Shown in pieces: positions 1-5,021 of a stretch of 7,404 bases of DNA. The first letter of the stretch is position 1, and each line of letters starts with the position of its first letter. Made by a program: the position numbers and the translations under genes. The notes under the pieces were generated by a model. It searched no databases. It was not told where the DNA came from and saw nothing but the letters and a program-made list of their open reading frames with translations. Source of the DNA: Lysobacteraceae bacterium (GTDB lineage: Bacteria > Pseudomonadota > Gammaproteobacteria > Xanthomonadales > Xanthomonadaceae); assembly GCA_017990865.1 (NCBI GenBank), contig JAGNNB010000146.1, positions 1-7,404 on the forward strand, in the 5' to 3' direction.

Positions 1-1
1 G

Positions 2-253
2 GTGACGGTCGAGCCCACCGCGGAACGTCGAGTGACCCAAGCCGGGGTGGCGGCGTCGACCATTCTGGATGCGCGCGTCAAAGCCTACGGCGGCCTGCTC
101 AGGCACGAGTCGCATCGCGTGCGCGTGCTGTTGTCCGAACCCGTCGCGCAAACGGCCGCGGCCCCGCATACCCTCGCGAGCGCCTTCCCGTCCGCAAGCC
201 GCGATATTGGCCCGGATGAGCGACTCATCCGGGCCGATGCCATATCGCCGTAA
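2..253 (+). CDS. 3' end of an unrecognised protein-coding gene (partial, runs off the left edge)
   Basis: This frame is open from the window edge to a TAA at 251-253 and has the strong G/C third-position preference of the other genes here, so it is probably the C-terminal part of a longer protein. About 83 residues are visible. They are rich in Ala, Arg and Val, with the stretch ARVKAYGGLLRHESHRVRVL in the first half. I see no membrane segment or motif I can name, so I assign no function. The GTG at position 2 could be read as a start, but nothing upstream is visible to judge it. The last 15 codons are written through a perfect 12-bp inverted repeat at 209-235, so either the gene ends inside a terminator-like hairpin or the last part is not truly coding. 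It converges on the secreted-protein gene, with only 2 nt between the two stop codons. Confidence 0.45.
   Translation: MTVEPTAERRVTQAGVAASTILDARVKAYGGLLRHESHRVRVLLSEPVAQTAAAPHTLASAFPSASRDIGPDERLIRADAISP
209..235. terminator. GC-rich hairpin between convergent genes, possible bidirectional terminator
   Basis: GGCCCGGATGAG at 209-220 and CTCATCCGGGCC at 224-235 are perfect inverted repeats of 12 bp around a 3-nt CGA loop. An outer pair, GCGATAT at 201-207 and ATATCGC at 242-248, can close a second stem around it. Neither side has a T-run, so it is not a textbook intrinsic terminator. Its place at the junction of two converging genes makes transcription termination or 3'-end protection the natural reading. 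That role is inferred. Confidence 0.4.
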
Positions 254-263
254 ATTTACGGCG
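246..263. repeat. 18-bp perfect palindrome holding both convergent stop codons
   Basis: CGCCGTAAATTTACGGCG is a perfect palindrome. The plus-strand TAA (251-253) and the minus-strand TAA (read from 258 to 256) are symmetric within it, so both neighbouring genes end in CCG TAA. It could fold into a short stem in either transcript. It lies directly beside the larger hairpin at 201-248. Confidence 0.6.
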
Positions 264-696
264 CTCGGATCACCCATTGCGTTTGGCCGCCGCTCCGGTA
301 GCGGATGACCATCGTATCCGCGGTACGCGCGAGAACCACGCCCTGACCCGCCGGCGTCGGGTCGCCCTGTACCGAAACATGGTCGGCATCGCTGCCGATC
401 GGCATGACCCAGAACGTGCCGTCGATGCGGCCGACCGCAGCGCGGACATCGCCGAACTCGTCGTTGACCTGCACGTAACGGACGCCGTCGCGCTCGAACT
501 CGTACACCGCCCAGGCCGGGTCGGCGGCCAAATCCAACGCGAGCGGGTACGACTCGCCCAGTCCGATACTGAGCTTGGGCCGGCCGTGGCCGTCTTCGGG
601 GCAACCGCATCGGGCGAACGCCTCTTGGCTCGCCGTCAGACCGAACACCAAACCCATCGCGGTGAGCGAAAGCGCTTTGAAAGACTTCGTGTACAT
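256..696 (-). CDS. Small secreted or periplasmic protein of unknown function
   Basis: The gene encodes 146 residues. The start at 696 is set by AGGAG at 703-707, 6 nt upstream of the ATG; the frame stays open further upstream, but without coding character. Residues 1-28 form a typical Sec signal peptide: KSFK basic end, a hydrophobic core around residues 9-22, and a probable cleavage after AFA at 26-28. The mature part of about 118 residues begins RCGCPEDGHGRPK. Its only two cysteines, C30 and C32, form a CxC pair that could make a disulfide, bind metal, or carry an anchor. The rest is acidic with short beta-type segments (WAVYEFERDGVRYVQV, GTFWVMPIG, MVIRYRSGGQTQWVIR), suggesting a small beta-rich fold. 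I do not recognise the family. It has its own promoter region in the gap shared divergently with the response regulator. Confidence 0.75.
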   Translation of the reverse strand: MYTKSFKALSLTAMGLVFGLTASQEAFARCGCPEDGHGRPKLSIGLGESYPLALDLAADPAWAVYEFERDGVRYVQVNDEFGDVRAAVGRIDGTFWVMPIGSDADHVSVQGDPTPAGQGVVLARTADTMVIRYRSGGQTQWVIRAP

Positions 697-1021
697 TGTG
701 ATCTCCTGAGAGTGTTGTGTATTTGGGAAATAGCAAATCGCGCGGAAAAAATGCGCGGTTTTTAGCAACGAATGGATACCAGCCCGAAGAAAGCCTTCGA
801 GCGATTCGACGGTATCACCGACGATCCCGTTTTCGCTTTGATCGGCCCATCGAAGACGCGCGAATTCGCCGCCACGGCGGGCTCCGGAGCCCTGCCGACC
901 CCGCCGACGCCCCGGGCCCGGGCGCGGAAAGACGCTCCGGAAGATCGCCCCCGAGCGCCGACCCGTACAACGACTTGCTAGACTGCCGCCTCTCACGACG
1001 CGGCCCTATCGCGACGACCTC
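697..1021. other. Intergenic region with divergent promoters
   Basis: This 325-nt gap separates the minus-strand secreted-protein gene from the plus-strand response regulator. The part at about 712-770 is clearly AT-richer than its surroundings and contains GCGCGG twice (742-745 region and 753-758) around an A-run. On the minus strand it gives TTGCTATTTC, a possible extended -10 for the secreted-protein gene, without a convincing -35. The part at 880-960 is very GC-rich and carries the 12-bp palindrome CCCGGGCCCGGG at 911-922. A 69-codon open frame at 772-981 lacks a ribosome binding site and coding-type composition, so I do not call it a gene. Confidence 0.55.
976..984 (+). promoter_or_regulatory. 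Possible extended -10 promoter element for the response regulator operon
   Basis: TGCTAGACT reads as an extended -10 element (TGn followed by TAGACT, 4 of 6 matches to TATAAT). A start point near 991 would give a leader of about 30 nt before the ATG at 1022. There is no clear -35 hexamer, which is tolerated for extended -10 promoters. This is a weak match in GC-rich DNA. Confidence 0.25.
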
Positions 1022-1765
1022 ATGGCAGTTTCCGCACAACACGATCCGTCGCATCCCTTGGTGCTCGTGGTCGACGACGACGAGGAAATCGGCGACCTGT
1101 TGCGTCGCTATTTGAGCGGACAAGGGCTTCGCGTGGAGTTGTATGCGGACGCCGCGTCGCTGCGACGACGAATGGAAGGCGCACCGGCCGATCTGGTGCT
1201 GCTCGACCTGGGATTGCCCGACGACGATGGTTTGAACGTGATCCGCGATCTGCGTCGTTGGAACGTTCCGGTGATCATCGTCAGCGGACGCGGCGAATCG
1301 GTCGAACGCATCGTCGGTTTGGAACTGGGCGCCGACGATTACGTCACCAAACCGTTCGATCTGCGCGAACTGCTCGCGCGCATTCGTTCGGTATTGCGCC
1401 GGTCGTCGGGGGAACGCCCCGACAGCGAACGCATGTCCGCAGCCGCGCCGTTCGAGTTCGAAGGCTTTCGGCTGGAACCCGAAGCGCGCCGGCTCACCTA
1501 CGCCGACGGCCGCGAAGTCGCGTTGACCACCGGCGAATTCGAACTGCTGCACGCGCTGCTGCAACGCCCGAATCTGGTGCTTTCGCGCGATCAACTGATG
1601 AACACCGTGCACGGTCGCGACGCCGGGCCGTACGACCGCGCGATCGACGTGCAGATCGGGCGTTTGCGCCGCAAGATCGAAACCGACCCGGCGAATCCGC
1701 GGTTGATCAAATCCGTGCGCGGCGCCGGCTATCTGTTCGCCGTCGCGGTCGTACGCCGGAACTGA
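1022..1765 (+). CDS. OmpR/PhoB-family response regulator (receiver plus winged-helix DNA-binding domain)
   Basis: The protein has 247 residues, the usual size for this family. The receiver domain covers about residues 13-128. Its acidic pocket is in LVVDDDEE (D18-D20), the phosphorylated aspartate is D62 in LLDLGLPDDDG, the switch residue is S88, and the conserved lysine is K110 in TKPF. A short linker leads to the winged-helix effector domain, about residues 145-243, with the family signatures TTGEFELL, LSRDQL, AIDVQIGRLRRKIE and IKSVRGAGYLF. All residues needed for phosphotransfer are present, so it should be a phosphorylation-controlled transcription factor. The ATG at 1022 lies just before the receiver fold; no strong ribosome binding site precedes it. 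The gene ends 7 nt before the hybrid kinase start, so the two are very likely co-transcribed and cognate. The target promoters are unknown. Confidence 0.93.
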   Translation: MAVSAQHDPSHPLVLVVDDDEEIGDLLRRYLSGQGLRVELYADAASLRRRMEGAPADLVLLDLGLPDDDGLNVIRDLRRWNVPVIIVSGRGESVERIVGLELGADDYVTKPFDLRELLARIRSVLRRSSGERPDSERMSAAAPFEFEGFRLEPEARRLTYADGREVALTTGEFELLHALLQRPNLVLSRDQLMNTVHGRDAGPYDRAIDVQIGRLRRKIETDPANPRLIKSVRGAGYLFAVAVVRRN

Positions 1766-1772
1766 CGCGTCG

Positions 1773-3785
1773 ATGAGCGAACACGCCATAAAAGCCGATG
1801 CGCTGAACGCCGTGTTGTTCGAGGCGGTTCCCGACGCGTTGATCATCGCCGATCGCGACGGCCGCATCGCCGAAGCCAACCGGCTCGCCGAAACCTTGTT
1901 CGGGTATTCCCCGGGCGGCCTGATCGGGCTATCGATCGAAGCGCTGATGCCCGCAGGACTGCACGAGCGGCACCGTGCGCACCGCGACGCCTACATGCGT
2001 GCGCCGCGAGTGCGCGCGATGGGCGCCGCCGGTCAGTCGATGACCGGCCTCAGGCGCGACGGCAGCGAATTCCCGATCGAAATCGCGCTCAGCCCGATCG
2101 AGGGCGCCGACGGCACGTGCTATCTCGCTTCGGTGCGCGATATCTCCGAAAGCCAGCGCGTGCGCCAATCGCTGGTGCGCGCGCGCTACGACGCGGCGAT
2201 CGCGCGACTGGGCCAGTCCGCGCTCGACGCGCGCAATGAAGACGATGTGATCGACGGCCTGCCCGCCTCGCTCGCCGAAGCGTTGGAAGTCGAGCGCGTC
2301 GCCATTCTGATTCTCAACCCGCATTCGCGCGAGATCGACTTGCGGCAATCGATCGGCCTGCGCGAAGACTGGTCGCATCCATCGCGTTGGCTGGAAGATC
2401 CGCACAATCCGCTGTTGCCGGTGTTGAACGAAGGCCGCAGCGCCATTCTCGACAGCGGCGGTTTCGCCGGCATTCCCGGCGTCGCCAGCGCCGCATTGCT
2501 GCCGTTGCTCGATCGCGGTCGGCCGATGGGCGCGCTGCTCGCGTTGTCGTCGCAGCCCAAGCGCTTCGATCACGACGCCCAGCACATGCTGCAATCGGCG
2601 GCGTTGTTCGCGGCCGGCTTGATCCAACGTCGACGCACCGAAGAAGAATTGGCGCACGCGCAACGTTTGGACGCCGTGGGCCAACTCACCGGCGGCATCG
2701 CGCACGATTTCAATAATCTGCTGACGGTGATCTCCGGCAGCCTGCAATTGCTCGAAGTCGAGTGCGGCGACCGCCCGGAAGCGAGCGAATTGATCGGCAA
2801 CGCGCTGCGTTCGGTCGGTCGCGGCGCCGAACTGACCGGCAAACTGCTGGCGTTCGCGCGACGCCAGCGCCTCAGTCCGCGCGTGCTGGCGCCCTGCGCT
2901 TTGCTCGAGGACGTGGGCTTCATGCTGCGGCGCACGCTCGGCGAATCGGTGCAGCTCGCGATCGACTGCCCCGACGATCTGCCTTCGGTCTACGCCGATG
3001 CCGGGCAACTCGACGCGGCGCTGGTCAACCTGTCGTTGAACGCGCGCGATGCGATGCCGCGCGGCGGGCGCATCGACATCGTGCTGCGCGAACATTGGGC
3101 AGCCGAAAACGACCCGGCCCGCACCTTGACGCCGGGCCGCTACGTGATGATTTCGGTGATCGATACCGGCCACGGCATGACCCCCGAGGTGTTGGCGCGC
3201 GCGGTCGATCCGTTCTTCACATCCAAGGAAGCCGGCCGCGGCAGCGGCTTGGGCTTGAGCATGGTCTACGGCTTCGTCAAGCAAAGCGGCGGTCATCTGC
3301 AGATCGACAGCAAACTCGGTTACGGCACGCGCGTGGACCTGTATCTGCCGGCGACCGAAGCGGAGCGCGGGGGCGGGGACAGCGAACGCGCCGCGCTGCC
3401 GATGGCCGGCCACGAAACCGTGTTGGTGGTGGAAGACGAGGCGGACGTGGCCGCGATCGCTTCGGCGTTCCTGCGTTCGCTCGGTTACGCGGTGCGTGTC
3501 GTCGCCGGCGAAGACGATGCCTTGGCGGTGCTGCGCAGCGAACCGAAGATCGCCCTGCTGTTCACCGACTTGATGCTCGGCAAGGGCGGCAGCGGGCTGG
3601 AGTTGGCGCAAGCGGCGCGCGCGTTGCGCCCGGAACTGCCCGTCTTGCTCACCTCCGGCTACGCCGACCCCACGCAGGCGCCGACCGTCGGCCACGACAC
3701 GGGCTTCGAATTGCTGCGCAAACCCTATCGCCGCGAACAACTCGGCGAAGCGATCCGCCGCAATCTCGATCGTCGCGCGCGCTGA
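1773..3785 (+). CDS. Soluble hybrid histidine kinase, PAS-GAF-HisKA-HATPase-REC
   Basis: This 670-residue protein has no signal peptide or membrane span, so it should sense in the cytoplasm. Domains in order: PAS at about 12-127 (VPDALIIADRDGRIAEAN, ending SVRDISE); GAF at about 145-285; dimerisation and phosphoacceptor domain at about 296-365 with H311 in GGIAHDFNN; ATPase at about 405-528; receiver at about 548-668. The ATPase has its N box (LVNLSLNARDAM, N423), G1 box (DTGHGM, 464-469), F box (DPFFTSK) and G2 box (GRGSGLGLSMVYG). The receiver has pocket acids E554/D555, phosphoacceptor D599, T627/S628 and K650. All catalytic residues are intact. There is no Hpt domain, so the receiver either regulates the kinase or passes phosphate to an Hpt protein encoded elsewhere. 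The gene starts 7 nt after the response regulator, its likely partner. The input is unknown; H67 lies where the FixL heme ligand would be, but that alone is weak evidence. Confidence 0.93.
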   Translation: MSEHAIKADALNAVLFEAVPDALIIADRDGRIAEANRLAETLFGYSPGGLIGLSIEALMPAGLHERHRAHRDAYMRAPRVRAMGAAGQSMTGLRRDGSEFPIEIALSPIEGADGTCYLASVRDISESQRVRQSLVRARYDAAIARLGQSALDARNEDDVIDGLPASLAEALEVERVAILILNPHSREIDLRQSIGLREDWSHPSRWLEDPHNPLLPVLNEGRSAILDSGGFAGIPGVASAALLPLLDRGRPMGALLALSSQPKRFDHDAQHMLQSAALFAAGLIQRRRTEEELAHAQRLDAVGQLTGGIAHDFNNLLTVISGSLQLLEVECGDRPEASELIGNALRSVGRGAELTGKLLAFARRQRLSPRVLAPCALLEDVGFMLRRTLGESVQLAIDCPDDLPSVYADAGQLDAALVNLSLNARDAMPRGGRIDIVLREHWAAENDPARTLTPGRYVMISVIDTGHGMTPEVLARAVDPFFTSKEAGRGSGLGLSMVYGFVKQSGGHLQIDSKLGYGTRVDLYLPATEAERGGGDSERAALPMAGHETVLVVEDEADVAAIASAFLRSLGYAVRVVAGEDDALAVLRSEPKIALLFTDLMLGKGGSGLELAQAARALRPELPVLLTSGYADPTQAPTVGHDTGFELLRKPYRREQLGEAIRRNLDRRAR

Positions 3786-3835
3786 GTCGTACTCGCCGAT
3801 AGGCAAGAAGCCCGCGCTTCCGCCCGGACATCGCA

Positions 3836-3885
3836 CAAAGAAACGCCGCGCACGGGGTCGGGGGAATCGACGATCGAGCGCGGCG
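3836..3885 (-). terminator. Probable intrinsic terminator of the Crp/Fnr-family gene
   Basis: CGCCGCGC (3844-3851) and GCGCGGCG (3878-3885) form an 8-bp GC-only stem with a smaller GTCG/CGAC stem nested in the 26-nt loop. On the minus strand it is followed at once by TTTCTTTG (3843-3836), a U-rich tail. This is the best terminator-like structure in the window. It lies about 100 nt past the stop codon of the minus-strand regulator gene. On the plus strand no T-run follows, so it would mainly stop minus-strand transcripts. Confidence 0.5.
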
Positions 3886-3902
3886 AACAGGGAGCGATGG
3901 AG

Positions 3903-3922
3903 CGCTGCGCGGCCGCGCAGCG
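3903..3922. repeat. 20-bp perfect GC palindrome in the convergent gap
   Basis: CGCTGCGCGGCCGCGCAGCG is a perfect 20-bp palindrome with no unpaired loop. It lies between the ends of the hybrid kinase (3785) and the Crp/Fnr-family gene (3988). No T-run follows on either strand. It could strengthen termination in both directions or be a protein site; the sequence does not decide. Confidence 0.5.
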
Positions 3923-3946
3923 GATGAATCGAACGGATGAATCGAT
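3921..3946. repeat. Two tandem copies of a 13-bp unit
   Basis: CGGATGAATCGAA at 3921-3933 is followed directly by CGGATGAATCGAT at 3934-3946, identical at 12 of 13 positions. The first copy overlaps the end of the 20-bp palindrome by two bases. It looks like a local slippage duplication in non-coding DNA; it could also be a direct-repeat protein site. Confidence 0.65.
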
Positions 3947-3956
3947 TTGGCCGATT

Positions 3957-3980
3957 GATTCGAGCCGCTTCGCTCGAACC
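3957..3980. terminator. Stem-loop just after the stop of the Crp/Fnr-family gene
   Basis: TTCGAGC (3959-3965) and GCTCGAA (3972-3978) pair around a 6-nt loop. The stem extends to 9 bp in the minus-strand transcript with one G-U pair. It begins 8 nt after the regulator gene's stop codon but lacks a U-tail. It may be a first, weak termination or 3'-end-stabilising element ahead of the stronger terminator further downstream. Confidence 0.35.
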
Positions 3981-3987
3981 TCTCGGT

Positions 3988-4710
3988 TCAATGCAGACCG
4001 CGTTCGCCGGCGATCATCGCGCGCAGCGCGCCGGTATCGAGGATGCGGATTTCGCGGCGGTCCACCGCGATCAAACCGACGACGTCGAGATGGGACAGCG
4101 CGCGCGTCACGGTTTCCAACTGCAGCGCGAGGAAATTTCCGATTTCGGCGCGCGTCATCTGCAGCATCACCTGTTCGCCGCTGTAGCCCAGCGCGCGTTG
4201 ACGATCGGCCAGATCCAACAAGAACGCGATCACGCGCTGTTCGGCGCCGAGCGTCGAGGTGGCGAGCATCCACTCCCAATCGCGGCGGATTTCGCGCGCC
4301 ATGGTCGCCGCCAACCACATTTGGAACCCAGGCACGCGCGCGGATAACAGCGCATGCGGTAATTCGACCACCTCGCCCACGTCCAGCGCCACCGCCTCGC
4401 AGGCGTGGTGCGACAGACCGATCGAATCCAAGCCGAGCAGATCGCCGCGCATGCGGAAACCGGTGACTTTTTCGCGCCCGTCTTCGCTGAGCAGCGAGGT
4501 CTTGAAATAGCCCGAACGCACTAGGTACAGCGCGCTCTTGGATTGACCGGGGCGAAACAGGGTGTCTTTGCGATGCACGAGCTTGCGCGGCAGACCCAGA
4601 CGCAGCAATTGCGATTCGATGTCTTCGCCGGTCAAGCCGTCCGGCTGCGCGAACCAAGCATCCAGATGAGGCGCAGCGAGCGCTGCCGAAGGGGCGTTCG
4701 AATCGAGCAT
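3988..4710 (-). CDS. Crp/Fnr-family transcriptional regulator without FNR iron-sulfur cysteines
   Basis: The protein has 240 residues. The start at 4710 is fixed by TGGAGAG at 4717-4723, with 8 nt between GGAG and the ATG; the open frame continues upstream but runs through non-coding leader. The cyclic-nucleotide-binding-type beta roll covers about residues 35-130 (LFRPGQSKSALYLVRSGYFK, GFRMRGDLLGLDSIG), then the long dimer helix, then a winged helix-turn-helix at about 170-225 (MTRAEIGNFLALQLETVTRALSHL). The recognition helix has E199, T202 and R203, matching the E-x-x-S/T-R pattern of FNR/ANR/DNR proteins rather than the Crp pattern, so a TTGAT-type half-site is expected. The only cysteine is C104; FNR's N-terminal cluster and the cysteine before EIP (here V in VVELP) are missing, so it should not bind a 4Fe-4S cluster as FNR does. 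The effector is unknown. A matching palindrome lies in the divergent upstream gap. Confidence 0.88.
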   Translation of the reverse strand: MLDSNAPSAALAAPHLDAWFAQPDGLTGEDIESQLLRLGLPRKLVHRKDTLFRPGQSKSALYLVRSGYFKTSLLSEDGREKVTGFRMRGDLLGLDSIGLSHHACEAVALDVGEVVELPHALLSARVPGFQMWLAATMAREIRRDWEWMLATSTLGAEQRVIAFLLDLADRQRALGYSGEQVMLQMTRAEIGNFLALQLETVTRALSHLDVVGLIAVDRREIRILDTGALRAMIAGERGLH

Positions 4711-4765
4711 GGCGGTCTCTCCAGGTGGTGCGTCGTATGGGAATCTCGCGCCCGTGCGTGCGAAG

Positions 4766-4804
4766 CGTTTCGTCGAACTGTCTCGTCGAATCGTTTCGTC
4801 GTAC
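4766..4804. repeat. Three degenerate 13-bp tandem repeats in the leader of the Crp/Fnr-family gene
   Basis: The units are CGTTTCGTCGAAC (4766-4778), TGTCTCGTCGAAT (4779-4791) and CGTTTCGTCGTAC (4792-4804). The shared core is TCGTCG. They lie 56-94 nt upstream of the regulator's start codon, inside its predicted leader. They may be a slippage product, a direct-repeat operator, or part of a leader fold. Confidence 0.55.
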
Positions 4805-4941
4805 CGCTCGGGCCGGGCGCATCGCCGACCTCCCATCGGTCCGCGCCCCATGGACACCCTACGCCCCGGGGTATCCGTCACGATGACGCGCGTGCAACCG
4901 ATCGTAACGGTTTGTAACAACCGGCCCTCGCAGCGGGGTTT

Positions 4942-4955
4942 TTGATCCCCATCAA
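4942..4955. promoter_or_regulatory. Perfect FNR/ANR-type operator, TTGAT-N4-ATCAA
   Basis: TTGATCCCCATCAA matches the FNR/ANR/DNR consensus at all ten specified positions, and the flanking bases extend the symmetry to TTTGAT and ATCAAA (4941-4956). Its centre is about 74 nt before the RNR-like start codon. With AAAGAT (4979-4984) as the -10, the site would centre near -42.5, close to the -41.5 position of class II activation by FNR proteins. In the other direction, TACAAA (4916-4911) would place it near -44.5 for the regulator gene, so autoregulation is also possible. The adjacent regulator has a matching recognition helix; that it binds here is inferred. Confidence 0.75.
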
Positions 4956-5021
4956 AGCCCGGTCGCACCGGGGTCGCGAAAGATACCGGTACCTCTGAGA
5001 CCGAATCCGCGCGCCATCGAC

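Larger units (their letters stand above)
4711..5021. other. Divergent regulatory gap between the Crp/Fnr-family gene and the RNR-like gene
   Basis: This 311-nt gap holds, from left to right: the ribosome binding site of the regulator gene (4717-4723), three degenerate 13-bp tandem repeats (4766-4804), a minus-strand extended -10 candidate TGTTACAAA (4919-4911), and the FNR-type palindrome at 4942-4955. A -10-like AAAGAT at 4979-4984 faces the RNR-like gene, and TACCGGTA at 4984-4991 is a small palindrome. GTAAC occurs twice, 10 bp apart (4904-4918). I see no other gene here. Confidence 0.6.

Noticed and set aside
838..852. TTGAT followed by a partial ATCGA near the divergent promoters at the left
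   Set aside because: The half-sites are 6 bp apart instead of 4 and the second is imperfect, so it is not a credible FNR-type operator.
772..981. Plus-strand 69-codon open frame upstream of the response regulator
   Set aside because: It has no ribosome binding site, its second half is Arg/Pro/Thr-rich filler from GC-rich DNA, and it overlaps the predicted promoter.
1703..1710. TTGATCAA inside the response regulator gene
   Set aside because: It looks like two FNR half-sites, but the required 4-bp spacer is missing and the bases are explained by the codons of the conserved RLIKSVRGAGY segment.
815..1879. Long minus-strand open frame (354 codons) opposite the response regulator
   Set aside because: It is the antisense shadow of a high-GC gene. 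The translation is low-complexity (many Arg, Gln, Ala, Val, His) with no domain, and it spans the divergent promoter gap.
1929..3836. Very long minus-strand open frame (635 codons) opposite the hybrid kinase
   Set aside because: The plus strand encodes five clear domains with intact catalytic residues. The antisense frame is open only because G/C third positions suppress stop codons.
4711..4968. Upstream extension of the Crp/Fnr-family protein, which would add two cysteines
   Set aside because: The frame is open to 4968, but the extension crosses the tandem repeats and the FNR-type palindrome, has no family similarity, and a good ribosome binding site marks the start at 4710.
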